From Aeromicrobium yanjiei (GTDB lineage Bacteria; Actinomycetota; Actinomycetes; Propionibacteriales; Nocardioidaceae): DNA of 64,000 nt. The stretch's first letter is position 1. Each line of letters opens with the position of its first letter. Positions 28,325 to 36,820 of the stretch are shown piece after piece. Below the pieces are notes generated by a model. The model had not been told where the DNA came from and made no database searches. It saw only the letters and a program-made list of their open reading frames with translations. The DNA lies in the NCBI RefSeq assembly GCF_009649075.1, contig NZ_CP045737.1, forward strand, positions 1,302,001-1,366,000, read 5' to 3'. Made by a program: the position numbers and the translations under genes.

Positions 28325-28450
28325 GAGTCACGTACAACCGCTGACGAGTCACGTACGGCGACCGACGAGTCACGTACGGAGACCGACGAGTCACGTACGG
28401 CGACCGACGAGTCACGTACGGCGACCGACGAGTCACGTACGGCCGCCCAG
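28325..28450. repeat. 21-bp tandem repeat array, left arm (6 copies)
   Basis: Six head-to-tail 21-bp units start at 28325, 28346, 28367, 28388, 28409 and 28430. Each begins GAGTCACGTAC; units 2-5 continue with a GG(C/A)GACCGAC-type tail and differ at one base, while units 1 and 6 diverge more. The array starts 7 bases after the transpeptidase stop. Confidence 0.95.
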
Positions 28451-28537
28451 GAACCGCGGAGAGTGAACCGCCTGTGTGACATGGCCTGACCGTTTCGCGC
28501 GTTCGAACCGCTCCAGTCCTTTCACGATTCGCTGTGC

Positions 28538-28663
28538 GTGACTCGTCGACGCTTCTAGGTGACTCGCGAGCGTTCGTGCGTGACTCGTCAGCGACCGTAG
28601 GTGACTCGTCGGCGGCCGTAGGTGACTCGTCAGCGTCCGTACGTGACTCGTCGGCGGATGGGC
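28538..28663. repeat. 21-bp tandem repeat array, inverted right arm (6 copies)
   Basis: Six units in the opposite orientation carry GTGACTC at 28538, 28559, 28580, 28601, 28622 and 28643, exactly 21 bp apart. They are the reverse complement of the left-arm core and are more diverged from one another. Together with the left arm they form a 6+6 inverted repeat around about 90 bases. The spacer (28451-28537) has no gene I can support. Confidence 0.93.
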
Positions 28664-28714
28664 GGGTGCGGGGGAGGGGAGGGGAGAGAAGGCGGGGGGA
28701 AGGTGGGGACAAGA

Positions 28715-28750
28715 CGAGGCCCCCACCAGTGGCTTCTGGTGGGGGCCTCG
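28715..28750 (-). terminator. terminator hairpin after qcrB
   Basis: Perfect 15-bp stem: CGAGGCCCCCACCAG (28715-28729) pairs with 28736-28750, loop TGGCTT. It lies 16 bases beyond the qcrB stop; on the reverse strand it is followed by TCTTGT. It most likely ends the ctaE-qcrCAB transcript. Confidence 0.85.
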
Positions 28751-28766
28751 AGGGTCGTACAGGCGA

Positions 28767-30476
28767 TCAGTGGACCCGGGGGACACCCGTCTCCGACACG
28801 CCCTGGAACTCGTCGCCCAGCTCGACGGGGTGACCGTCGTGGTGAGCCAGGTGCTCCTCGGCGTGGTGCACGTCCTCGACCGTCGGCTTGTCGACGACGC
28901 CGTGGTAGTAGCGCTTGTGCAGCCAGGCCTGCAGCTTGGCCTTGCGACCGTGCGGAGCCGCGACACCGTTCTTGTCCGTCTCGGCCGGAGCCTCGATGGC
29001 AGGACGACGATCGCGAGCCGTGAGCGTGTACTGGTCGCCGACCGGCAGGGGAGCGTGGCGCTCCGAGAAGCCGCCGTCAGGCGACCGCTCGATGACACCG
29101 GTCTCGTAGCCGTGCAGGATCCGGTTGGCGTCGGCGCGCTGCAGCCCGATGCAGATGCGCTTGGTGATCATGAAGCAGATGACCGGCAGCACGAAGAAGC
29201 CGATGCGCACGAACCAGGTGATCGCGTTGAGGCTGAGGTGGAACTGCGTCGCGATGATGTCGTTGCCACCACCGATCCACAGGACGCCGTACGCAGCCAT
29301 GGCGGCGACGATGAACGACGTGCGGAACGGCGCGTTGCGCGGACGCTCCAGCAGGTGGTGCTCACGCTTGTCGCCCGTGATCCACTGCTCCACGAACGGC
29401 CACATGATGCCCACGATGATGAACAGCGTCGGCAGGATCACGCCGGGGATGAACACGTTCCAGCTGAACGTCCAGCCGAAGATGTTGGTCTCCCAGTTCG
29501 GGAACACGCGGACGGCACCCTCGACGAAGCCCATGTACCAGTCAGGCTGCGATCCGGCCGTGACCTCGGACGGGTTGTACGGACCGTACGCCCAGATCGG
29601 GTTGATCTGGATCAGGGCACCCATCAGGGCCAGGAAGCCGAAGACGACGAAGAAGAATCCGCCCGCCTTGGCCGCGTAGACCGGGAGCATCGGGTAACCG
29701 ACGACGTTCTTCTCGGTACGTCCGGGGCCCGCCCACTGCGTGTGCTTGTGGTAGATCAGCAGCAGCATGTGAGCGCCGATCAGACCCAGCAGGAGCGCAG
29801 GGATGAGAAGGATGTGCACCATGTAGAGGCGCGGAATGATGACGTCGCCCGGGAACTCGCCGCCGAAGATGAAGAACTCGAGGTACGAGCCGACCAGCGG
29901 GATCGAGCGGACCAGGCCGTCGACGAACCGAAGACCGGTGCCCGAGAGCAGGTCGTCGGGAAGCGAGTAGCCCGCGAAGCCCTCGATGATGCCGAGCAGC
30001 AGGAGCCCGATGCCGATGAGCCAGTTGACCTCACGCGGCTTGCGGTACGCACCGGTGAACATGACGCGCAGCATGTGCACCATCATCGCGGCGACGAACA
30101 GGGCGGCGGCCCAGTGGTGGATCTGCCGCATGAGCAGTCCGCCACGGATGTCGAACGAGATGTCGAGCGTGGACTTGTACGCGCTGGACATCTCCAGGCC
30201 GTTGAACGGCATGTACGAGCCCGTGTACTCGACCTCGGTCATGCTCGGCTGGTACCAGAACGTCAGGAAGACGCCGGTCAGCAGCAGGACGACGAAGCTC
30301 CACAGTGCGATCTCGCCCAGCATGAAGGACCAGTGCTCGGGGAAGACCTTGCGGAGGTTCTTCTTCGCGACGCCGGCCAGACCGAGACGGTCATCGAGCC
30401 AGCCGACGGGACCGGCGGCTTTCTTGCCGACCCCAGTTTCCTGGATCGGTGTGTATTCCTGCTCGGTGGTGCTCAT
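28767..30476 (-). CDS. qcrB: menaquinol-cytochrome c reductase cytochrome b subunit
   Basis: A 569-residue subunit with eight or nine membrane segments. Haem ligand regions RQIHHWAAALFVAAMMVHML and YMVHILLIPALLLGLIGAHM are visible, as is the quinol-site PxW motif in the C-terminal half. Actinobacterial QcrB is longer than the mitochondrial protein because of a cytoplasmic C-terminal extension, seen here after residue 420. It oxidises menaquinol in the bcc-aa3 supercomplex. It overlaps qcrA by 4 bases and is last in the operon. Confidence 0.97.
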   Translation of the reverse strand: MSTTEQEYTPIQETGVGKKAAGPVGWLDDRLGLAGVAKKNLRKVFPEHWSFMLGEIALWSFVVLLLTGVFLTFWYQPSMTEVEYTGSYMPFNGLEMSSAYKSTLDISFDIRGGLLMRQIHHWAAALFVAAMMVHMLRVMFTGAYRKPREVNWLIGIGLLLLGIIEGFAGYSLPDDLLSGTGLRFVDGLVRSIPLVGSYLEFFIFGGEFPGDVIIPRLYMVHILLIPALLLGLIGAHMLLLIYHKHTQWAGPGRTEKNVVGYPMLPVYAAKAGGFFFVVFGFLALMGALIQINPIWAYGPYNPSEVTAGSQPDWYMGFVEGAVRVFPNWETNIFGWTFSWNVFIPGVILPTLFIIVGIMWPFVEQWITGDKREHHLLERPRNAPFRTSFIVAAMAAYGVLWIGGGNDIIATQFHLSLNAITWFVRIGFFVLPVICFMITKRICIGLQRADANRILHGYETGVIERSPDGGFSERHAPLPVGDQYTLTARDRRPAIEAPAETDKNGVAAPHGRKAKLQAWLHKRYYHGVVDKPTVEDVHHAEEHLAHHDGHPVELGDEFQGVSETGVPRVH

Positions 30477-31522
30477 GCCTTATCATCCAACTTCTTCTGG
30501 TCCCGCGCGAGTTCGGGGTAGCTCGGTCCGACGATCTCGGGGAAGTCGCTCATGGCGATGATGTAGCCCTCGTCATCCAGTCCGAGCGGCAGCTGCGGCA
30601 GGGGGCGGTGGGCCGGGCCGAAGATGACCTTGCCGTTGTCAGCCAGGTCGAACGTCGACTGGTGGCACGGGCAGAGAAGGTGGTGCGTCTGCTGCTCCCA
30701 CAGGCTGATCGGGCAACCGACGTGCGTGCAGATCTTGGAGTAGCACAGGATGCCGTCGATGCCCCAGTTCTCGCGACCCTTCGAGGGCGTGATGTCCTCG
30801 GGACGCATGCGGACGACGATGATGGCCGCCTTGGACTTGACCGCCAGGAGCTCCTCACCGTGCAGCACCGGGTGACCCTCGTCGTCGACCTCGTAGACGA
30901 TCGCGGGCTCACCGTTGACGAGCTGGCCCACCTCGAGGTCGGACGGCTTGATCGGCGTGCCGGTCACGTCGTTGACCAGGCGCATGCCCTTCTTCCAGAC
31001 CGTGGTGCTCTGGCCGAAGGGGAGGGGGCCGAGGTCGCGGAGCAGGAAGAGCGTGGGCAGGCCCAGTGCGCCCATCGCGCCGAGCAGGCTGTTGCGGATC
31101 ATCGGGCGGCGGCCGAAGCCGGACTCGTTGATGCCGTCGTTGATGTCCTTCATGACCGCGACGCGGTCCTCCTCGGAGGACGCGGACGGGTGACGCATCT
31201 CGACCATCTCGTGGTCGCCCATGAGCTTCTTGGCCCACTGGATGATGCCGACGCCCATGAGCAGCATCGCGCCGCCCAGCGTCACGCCGAAGGTGAAGTT
31301 CTGTGCGGACCAGCCGAGGAACGTGGAGTCCTCGTCGATCGCGACGTAGCCGACGCAGAAGCCGATCAGCAGGATGGTCGCGAGCACGAACATGGCCGAG
31401 ATCTGGCGCTCGGTACGACGGGCCTGGGACTCGTCGACGTCCTGCGGGCGGTACAGGTGCTCGGGCAGACCCGGGTCCCTGATGGGCTCGGTGTCCGGCT
31501 GGGTCTCCAGCTCGTCGCTCAT
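30473..31522 (-). CDS. qcrA: Rieske iron-sulfur subunit of the bcc complex
   Basis: A 349-residue protein. Three N-terminal membrane segments (about 45-65, 75-95 and 155-175), as in other actinobacterial QcrA proteins, precede the Rieske domain, whose [2Fe-2S] ligands are in CTHVGCPIS and CPCHQSTFD. It passes electrons from menaquinol to the dihaem cytochrome QcrC. The ATG at 31522 gives MSDELETQPD and overlaps the qcrC stop by 4 bases. Confidence 0.96.
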   Translation of the reverse strand: MSDELETQPDTEPIRDPGLPEHLYRPQDVDESQARRTERQISAMFVLATILLIGFCVGYVAIDEDSTFLGWSAQNFTFGVTLGGAMLLMGVGIIQWAKKLMGDHEMVEMRHPSASSEEDRVAVMKDINDGINESGFGRRPMIRNSLLGAMGALGLPTLFLLRDLGPLPFGQSTTVWKKGMRLVNDVTGTPIKPSDLEVGQLVNGEPAIVYEVDDEGHPVLHGEELLAVKSKAAIIVVRMRPEDITPSKGRENWGIDGILCYSKICTHVGCPISLWEQQTHHLLCPCHQSTFDLADNGKVIFGPAHRPLPQLPLGLDDEGYIIAMSDFPEIVGPSYPELARDQKKLDDKA

Positions 31523-32343
31523 GACTTCTTCACCCTTGCTCCGTGTGCGCCGATCCAGATGGCCGCGATGACCAGTCCGCCGATGCCGATCACCCAGATG
31601 AACAGACCGTCCACGACGGGGCCGAGACCACCGCCGCCCAGGCCGCCGTAGTTGGGCTGACCCTCGACTTCCTTGACGTACGCGATGATGTTGCGCTTGT
31701 CCTCGGGAGTGATGACGTCGTCGGAGAACACCGGCATCTGCTGCGGGCCGGTGATCATGGCCTCGGCGATGTGCGTGGCCGTGACGTTCTTCAGCGAGGG
31801 GGCGTAGCGGCCGTCGGGCAGGGCGCCACCGGCACCCACCGAGTTGTGGCACGCCGTGCAGTTGGAGCGGAACAGCTCTCCACCCTCACGGATGTCTTCC
31901 GCCTTGGCGGCGTCGACGTCGGTGTACTCCTTGCCGGGGATGGCCGGGCCGGGCCCGAGCGAGGCGACGTACGCAGCCAGCTGACGAGTCTCCTCGGCGT
32001 TGTACTCCGGCTTCTTGCGCGGGGCCTGCGGCGCCATCTGCGCCAGCGGCATGCGACCCGTGCCGACCTGGAAGTCGACCGAGGCAGCGCCGACACCGAT
32101 CAGCGAGGGTCCGTAGACGCCGCCGCGCTTGGTGTCGATGCCGGTGCCGTTGACACCGTGGCAGCTCGCGCAGCCGATGAGGAACAGCTCGCGGCCGGCC
32201 TCGACATCGTTGGTCGTGGCTGTCTCCGCAGTGGCAGCCTTCGGCGCGACCGCCGCGTAGACGCCCCCGACCGAGAGGAGGGCCATCAGGAGCACGACGA
32301 AACCGGCGAGTGGATGCCGGCGTCTCGTGGACAATTTCCGCAC
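31519..32343 (-). CDS. qcrC: dihaem cytochrome c subunit of the bcc complex
   Basis: A 274-residue cytochrome. An N-terminal signal/anchor is followed by two cytochrome c domains with CASCHG (about residue 55) and CTACHN (about residue 155), and a C-terminal membrane anchor (GLFIWVIGIGGLVIAAIW). It replaces a soluble cytochrome c by wiring the bcc complex to aa3 oxidase. I choose the GTG at 32343 (MRKLSTRRRHPLAG), which has GAGG six bases upstream and matches other QcrC starts; the ATG at 32355 is an alternative. Confidence 0.95.
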   Translation of the reverse strand: MRKLSTRRRHPLAGFVVLLMALLSVGGVYAAVAPKAATAETATTNDVEAGRELFLIGCASCHGVNGTGIDTKRGGVYGPSLIGVGAASVDFQVGTGRMPLAQMAPQAPRKKPEYNAEETRQLAAYVASLGPGPAIPGKEYTDVDAAKAEDIREGGELFRSNCTACHNSVGAGGALPDGRYAPSLKNVTATHIAEAMITGPQQMPVFSDDVITPEDKRNIIAYVKEVEGQPNYGGLGGGGLGPVVDGLFIWVIGIGGLVIAAIWIGAHGARVKKS

Positions 32344-32414
32344 CGAGAACCTCATTCCTAAAAGTGGTGCCAGCGTACCTAGCGATACGCCGTCAAGCTG
32401 AAGTGGGCCAAGCC

Positions 32415-33053
32415 TTATTTGATGAGGTAGATCGTGGCGAAGAGCCCGACCCACACGATGTCCACGAAGTGCCAGTAGTAGGACACGACGATGGCGGAGA
32501 TCGCCTGCTCATGGGTGAACTTGCGGGCCGCGAAGGTGCGACCGATGACAAGCAGGAAGGCGATGAGACCACCGATGACGTGGAGGCCGTGGAAGCCGGT
32601 AGCCAGGTAGAACAGGCTGCCGTAGGGGGAGCCGGCGATCGTGATGTTCTCGTGGACGAGCTCGGCGTACTCGAACGCCTGCCCGCCGATGAAGATCGCG
32701 CCCATGATGTACGTCAGCACGAACCACTCGCGCATGCCCCACTTGCCGATCTGCAGGAGCGAGCCGCTGCGACCGGGCTTGCCGCGCTCGGCGGCGAAGA
32801 CACCGAACTGGCAGGTCACCGACGACAGCACGAGGATCGTCGTGTTGGCGGTGGCGAACGGGACGTTCAGCAGCTCTGTCGACTGCTCCCAGAGCTGGGG
32901 AGAGATGTTGCGGATCGTGAAGTACGCGGCGAACAGTCCCGCGAAGAACATGAGCTCGCTCGAGAGCCAGACGATCGTCCCGACGGTCACCATCGAGGGA
33001 CGGCCTTCTTGGCCGTGAAGTCGGGATGCAGGAATCACTGATGTAGTCGCCAC
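32415..33053 (-). CDS. ctaE: cytochrome c oxidase subunit III
   Basis: A 212-residue subunit with five membrane segments; landmarks are [33 protein letters not shown] and the C-terminal [19 protein letters not shown]. It supports proton uptake and stability of subunit I. Its gene leads the qcrCAB operon, so oxidase subunits are encoded on both sides of the repeat region. The GTG at 33053 lies 6 bases after CATAAT (33060-33065, reverse), implying a leaderless start. Confidence 0.96.
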   Translation of the reverse strand: MATTSVIPASRLHGQEGRPSMVTVGTIVWLSSELMFFAGLFAAYFTIRNISPQLWEQSTELLNVPFATANTTILVLSSVTCQFGVFAAERGKPGRSGSLLQIGKWGMREWFVLTYIMGAIFIGGQAFEYAELVHENITIAGSPYGSLFYLATGFHGLHVIGGLIAFLLVIGRTFAARKFTHEQAISAIVVSYYWHFVDIVWVGLFATIYLIK

Positions 33054-33059
33054 CCCCTC

Positions 33060-33071
33060 ATTATGTACGAT
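33060..33071. promoter_or_regulatory. abutting divergent -10 elements, ctaE / receiver gene
   Basis: Reverse-strand CATAAT (33065 down to 33060) and forward TACGAT (33066-33071) touch end to end, each exactly 6 bases from a GTG start codon (33053 reverse, 33078 forward). The whole intergenic stretch is 24 bp. Both genes should give leaderless transcripts from overlapping, competing promoters. Confidence 0.6.
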
Positions 33072-33077
33072 CGACTC

Positions 33078-33482
33078 GTGAGCGAGCACAAGCCCCTACG
33101 TGTCCTGGTCTACAGCGACGATCGAGACGTCCGGAGCGCTGTGCTGTCAGCCCTCGGGTCCCGGCCGCATCCGGATCTTCCGCCCTTCGAGTACGTCGAG
33201 TGCGCCACCGAGCCGGTCGTCTTCCAGCACCTCGACGCGGGTGGGATCGACCTGGTGATCCTGGACGGGGAGGCCGCCCCCGCGGGTGGTCTCGGCATCG
33301 CCCGTCAGATGAAGGACGAGATCTTCCAGGCGCCTCCCGTGCTCGTCCTGACCGGACGCCCGCAGGACGCCTGGCTCGCCACCTGGTCGCGCGCCGACGC
33401 GGCGCTCGCGCACCCGATCGAGCCGATCCGACTGGCCGAGGTCGTCATCGATCTCGCCCGCGGCGTCCTGCAGCCCGGCTGA
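33078..33482 (+). CDS. degenerate receiver-domain protein
   Basis: A 134-residue stand-alone protein with the receiver fold pattern: acidic pair in VLVYSDDRD, a candidate phospho-acceptor in [11 protein letters not shown], Thr in VLVLTGRP. The conserved Lys is replaced by His in ALAHPIEP, so classic phosphorylation is doubtful. Similar short proteins sit beside ctaE in other Actinobacteria; the role is unknown. The GTG at 33078 is chosen for its 6-base gap to TACGAT. trpD follows 11 bases later. Confidence 0.8.
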   Translation: MSEHKPLRVLVYSDDRDVRSAVLSALGSRPHPDLPPFEYVECATEPVVFQHLDAGGIDLVILDGEAAPAGGLGIARQMKDEIFQAPPVLVLTGRPQDAWLATWSRADAALAHPIEPIRLAEVVIDLARGVLQPG

Positions 33483-33493
33483 GGGGCGGCGCC

Positions 33494-34537
33494 ATGACGC
33501 ACACCTGGCCCGAGATCCTCACCGGACTCGTGGCGAGGAGGGACCTCGACGTCTCCTCCACGTCGTGGGCGATGGACGAGATCCTCAGCGGCAACGCGAC
33601 CGCCGCCCAGATCGCCGGATTCGCGATGGCCCTGCGCAGCAAGGGCGAGACGCTCGCCGAGCTGCAGGGGTTGGTCGACTCGATGCTCCAGCACGCGACC
33701 CTGCTGTCGGTGCCGGGACGGGTCGTCGACATCGTCGGCACGGGCGGCGACATGGCAAAGACCGTCAACATCTCGAGCATGGCGGCCGTCGTGACGGCCG
33801 GCGCCGGGATCGGCGTGGTCAAGCACGGCAACCGTGCGGCGTCGAGCTCGAGCGGCACGGCGGACGTCTTCGAGGTGCTCGGCGTCCGGCTGGACGTCCC
33901 GGCGAGCCGCATCGTGGAGGTGCTGGAGCGGACGGGCATCACGTTCTGCTTCGCCCCCGTGTTCCACCCGTCGTTCCGCCACACGGCTCCCGTGCGACGT
34001 GAGCTCGGCGTGCCGACGACGTTCAACTTCCTCGGCCCGCTCGTGAACCCCGCGCAGCCCGGCGCCTCGGCGATCGGCTGTGCGGACGTCCGCATGGCTC
34101 CGCTGATGGCGGGCATCTTCGCCGACCGAGGTGCGGACGCCTTCGTGTTCCGCGGCGACGACGGTCTCGACGAGATCACGACGACCACGACGACCCGGGT
34201 CTGGGAGGTCTTCGGCGGCACCGTCACCGAGGGCGTGCTCGATCCGCGTGAGCTGAGCATGAGCCTGTCCTCGGCGGACGCCCTCCGGGGCGGCGACCCG
34301 ACGTACAACGCGGACGTGTTCCACCGCATCGTGGGCGGCGAGGTGTCGCCGGTACGCGACGCGGTGCTGCTCAACGCGGGGGCGGCGATCGCGGCGCACA
34401 CGGCCACGGCAGGCGCGCTGGTCGAGCGGATCGCGGCCGGGGTCGAGCGGGCGCGGGAGTCGATCGACTCCGGCGCGGCGGCGCAGACCCTCCGCCAGTG
34501 GTCCGTCGTCACCCAGGAGCTCGCGCCCCCTCGCTGA
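33494..34537 (+). CDS. trpD: anthranilate phosphoribosyltransferase
   Basis: A 347-residue enzyme joining anthranilate to PRPP in tryptophan synthesis. The PRPP-binding motif DIVGTGGDMAKTVNIS and KHGNRAASSSSG are intact, and the FAPVFHPSFR and TTFNFLGPLVNPA blocks match the family. It lies 11 bases after the receiver gene and is probably co-transcribed. Other trp genes are not in the window; an isolated trpD beside ctaE is the mycobacterial arrangement (Rv2192c). Confidence 0.96.
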   Translation: MTHTWPEILTGLVARRDLDVSSTSWAMDEILSGNATAAQIAGFAMALRSKGETLAELQGLVDSMLQHATLLSVPGRVVDIVGTGGDMAKTVNISSMAAVVTAGAGIGVVKHGNRAASSSSGTADVFEVLGVRLDVPASRIVEVLERTGITFCFAPVFHPSFRHTAPVRRELGVPTTFNFLGPLVNPAQPGASAIGCADVRMAPLMAGIFADRGADAFVFRGDDGLDEITTTTTTRVWEVFGGTVTEGVLDPRELSMSLSSADALRGGDPTYNADVFHRIVGGEVSPVRDAVLLNAGAAIAAHTATAGALVERIAAGVERARESIDSGAAAQTLRQWSVVTQELAPPR

Positions 34538-34542
34538 CGCGC

Positions 34543-34668
34543 GGGAGCCGCGCCTCAGCGGACGGGAGCCGCGCGTCAGCGGACGGGAGGCGCGCGTCGG
34601 CGGACGGGAGCCGCGCGTCGGCGGACGGGAGCCGCGCGTCGGCGGACGGGAGGCGCGCGTCAGCGGTC
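34543..34668. repeat. 21-bp tandem repeat array, six copies, after trpD
   Basis: Six head-to-tail 21-bp units start at 34543, 34564, 34585, 34606, 34627 and 34648. Each begins GGGAG(C/G)CGCG and ends CGGAC (CGGTC in the last). Units differ at one to three positions. The array starts 5 bases after the trpD stop and its last unit runs into the stop codon of the reverse-strand RAM-domain gene at 34667. Confidence 0.95.
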
Positions 34669-34942
34669 AGAGGCCGATGCTGAAGGCGTCCTCGAGGTCG
34701 TGCTGGCTGTACGCGCGGTAGGCGATCTGGGTCTGGGTCGAGACGACGCCGGCGACCTTGTTGAGCCGGTCGGCGACGACCGCCGCCACGTCGTCGATCT
34801 GGCGCACCCGCACCATCGCGACGAGGTCGAGCTCGCCGGTCACCGAGTAGACCTCGCTGACGCCGTCGATGTCGGCGATCTGCTCGGCGATGTCGCTGAG
34901 CCGCGAGACCTCGGCCTGGATGAAGACGATGGCAGTGATCAT
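34667..34942 (-). CDS. Lrp/AsnC-type ligand-binding (RAM) domain protein
   Basis: A 91-residue protein consisting only of the RAM domain of Lrp/AsnC regulators (VFIQAEVSRLSDIAEQIADI, SVTGELDLVAMVRV, TQIAYRAY). No DNA-binding domain is present, so it likely modulates other proteins or binds amino acids. It neighbours trpD, which hints at amino-acid sensing. The ATG at 34942 lies 6 bases after TACGCT (34949-34954, reverse). Confidence 0.92.
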   Translation of the reverse strand: MITAIVFIQAEVSRLSDIAEQIADIDGVSEVYSVTGELDLVAMVRVRQIDDVAAVVADRLNKVAGVVSTQTQIAYRAYSQHDLEDAFSIGL

Positions 34943-34982
34943 GGTGCCAGCGTATGCCCCGCGGGTCGCTCGCCGTGCAGCG

Positions 34983-36686
34983 TCAGCCCGGCTGCTGCAG
35001 CTCCTGCCACGAGGCGCTGGCCTGCTCGAACGGGGTGAGGTGCCGGGCCGCGCTCTCGCGCGGGGTCTGCCAGGCGCCCCGCACCATGCGCAGCCCGGGC
35101 GAGTCGAGCCAACGACGCACGGTCTCGGTCTCCTCGACCGTCGCGGCCGGGGCAGGACCGTGGCCGACGACGACGGTCTCGGCGGTGGCCAGCAGGGCGT
35201 CGGTCCAGCCTGCGGGGTGCACCCCGTGAGGCAGGATGCCCGCTCCCGCGAGCCGTCCGTGGCGGATCACGTGCACCTCCCAGCCCTGGGGGTGCGGACC
35301 GGCCGCGACGATCTCCTCGATCGAGGTGAGCTCTCGCAGCTGTTGGGTGCGCACGACCGCCCGCAGGAACGCCGTCAGGCGGTCGCGCCACACCGCGGCG
35401 TCCTCGAACCGCTCGGTGCGGGCGAGGTCGAGCATGCGTGAGCGGATGGCGGCGACGAGGTCCGCAGGGTCGCCCGTCATGGCGAGGCGGACCCGCTCGA
35501 CCTCCGCGGCGTACTCGCCGGGGTCGGCCGAGCCGTCGCACGGGGACAGGCAGTGGCCCATCTCCGCGAGCGCGCAGGGGGAGGAGCGGGACTTCGCCGC
35601 GAGCCGTGGGGTGCACTGGCGGATGCGGAACGAGTCGTGCAGGGCGGTCAGGGCACTCTCGGCGGCCGCCCGGTTGCGGAACGGGCCGATGTAGTCGGCG
35701 TCGTCGTCGAGGATCGCGCGCACGATCGAGAGGCGGGGCCACGGCTCGCGGGTCAGCTTGAGCCAGCTCAGCCGGTCGGGGAACTTCGAGCGGCGGTTGT
35801 AGGGCGGCCGGTGCTTGCCGATCAGGCGCAGCTCGCGGACCTGCGCCTCCAGGGGTGTCGCGCACACGATGCCCTCGATGCGCTGCGCGAGCATGACCAT
35901 CTCGCCCATGCGGGTGCGGGTCTCGGCCTTGGTGAAGTAGGAGCGGGTGCGGGTGCGCAGGTTGCGGGACGTGCCGACGTAGAGGATGTCGTCGGCCGCG
36001 TCGCGGAAGAGGTAGACGCCGGGAGCCTCGGGCATGTGGTCGGCGAGGTGCCGCTTGCGACGCTGCTCGGGCTTGACCTTCGCGGTGTACGTCGACACCT
36101 CCTCCAGCGTCGTGACCCCGAGGGGTCCGAGCCGCTCGAAGAGGGCGTGCATGACGTCGACGGTCGCGCGGGCGTCGGACAGCGCGCGGTGGTTGGGCGT
36201 GGTCGAGGCCGAGAACGCCGCGGCAAGGGTCGACAGCTTGCAGTTGGGCACCTCCTCGCGGGTCAGCACGCGACGGGCCAGCGTCGCGGTGTCGAGCGTC
36301 TCGAAGCCCGGCCACGGGATCGCGAGCGCCGAGCTGAAGTGCTTCAGGAAGCCGACGTCGAACGGGGCGTTGTGGGCGACCAGCACCGTGCCGCGGGCGA
36401 ACTCCAGGAAGCTCGGCAGCACCTCGGCGATGCGGGGTGCGTCGATGACCATCTGGTTGGTGATGCCGGTCAGCACCGTGATGTACGCCGGGATGACCTC
36501 GTCGGGGTTGACCAGGCTCTGGAACTCCCCGAGCACCTCCCCGCCGCGCACCTTGACCGCGCCGACCTCGGTGATCTTGGATCCCTTGGCGGCCGATCCG
36601 CCTGTCGTCTCCAGGTCGACGACACAGAACGTGACGTCTGCGAGATGACGGCCCAGCTCGTCGAACGTTCCTTGCACGGCTTCCAC
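34983..36686 (-). CDS. DEDDh 3'-5' exonuclease fused to UvrC-like GIY-YIG domain
   Basis: A 567-residue protein. The N-terminal DEDDh exonuclease domain (about 1-175) has VVDLETTGGS, HNAPFDVGFL and HRALSDARATVDV, the three exonuclease motifs. A GIY-YIG nuclease domain follows (about 205-290; APGVYLFRDA, ILYVGTSRNLRTR), like UvrC/Cho. The C-terminal half has a UVR-like stretch (LARTERFEDAAVWRDRL). This architecture matches M. tuberculosis Rv2191 and is presumed to act in DNA repair. The GTG at 36686 is fixed by TAGCCT (36694-36699, reverse) 7 bases upstream. Confidence 0.92.
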   Translation of the reverse strand: MEAVQGTFDELGRHLADVTFCVVDLETTGGSAAKGSKITEVGAVKVRGGEVLGEFQSLVNPDEVIPAYITVLTGITNQMVIDAPRIAEVLPSFLEFARGTVLVAHNAPFDVGFLKHFSSALAIPWPGFETLDTATLARRVLTREEVPNCKLSTLAAAFSASTTPNHRALSDARATVDVMHALFERLGPLGVTTLEEVSTYTAKVKPEQRRKRHLADHMPEAPGVYLFRDAADDILYVGTSRNLRTRTRSYFTKAETRTRMGEMVMLAQRIEGIVCATPLEAQVRELRLIGKHRPPYNRRSKFPDRLSWLKLTREPWPRLSIVRAILDDDADYIGPFRNRAAAESALTALHDSFRIRQCTPRLAAKSRSSPCALAEMGHCLSPCDGSADPGEYAAEVERVRLAMTGDPADLVAAIRSRMLDLARTERFEDAAVWRDRLTAFLRAVVRTQQLRELTSIEEIVAAGPHPQGWEVHVIRHGRLAGAGILPHGVHPAGWTDALLATAETVVVGHGPAPAATVEETETVRRWLDSPGLRMVRGAWQTPRESAARHLTPFEQASASWQELQQPG

Positions 36687-36820
36687 GTCGCACAGGCTAG
36701 GTGCGGGCTCGGACAAAGTGCGCCCGTGCCCGTGGTCTGCGGCGTTTCTGTCGGCGGACGCCCCTAGCGTCGTCGACAAGCCCCACGGTTCGGGGCCGCC
36801 ACTTGCTCAGGAGGTCCGGA

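Noticed and set aside
28500..28520. Possible tRNA T-loop (GGTTCGAA on the reverse strand)
   Set aside because: No acceptor stem, anticodon arm or D-arm can be placed around it.
28325..28663. CRISPR array
   Set aside because: Units are contiguous 21-mers with no unique spacers, and no cas genes are present.
28314..28712. Frames encoding ESRTATD-type heptad repeats in the 21-bp arrays
   Set aside because: 21 bp is seven codons, so repeats stay open in several frames on both strands. There is no start context or domain, and the inverted arrangement is better explained as DNA or RNA structure.
34498..34683. Short frame with GSRASAD repeats after trpD
   Set aside because: It is the translated second 21-bp array; no ribosome site, and it overlaps the end of the RAM-domain gene.
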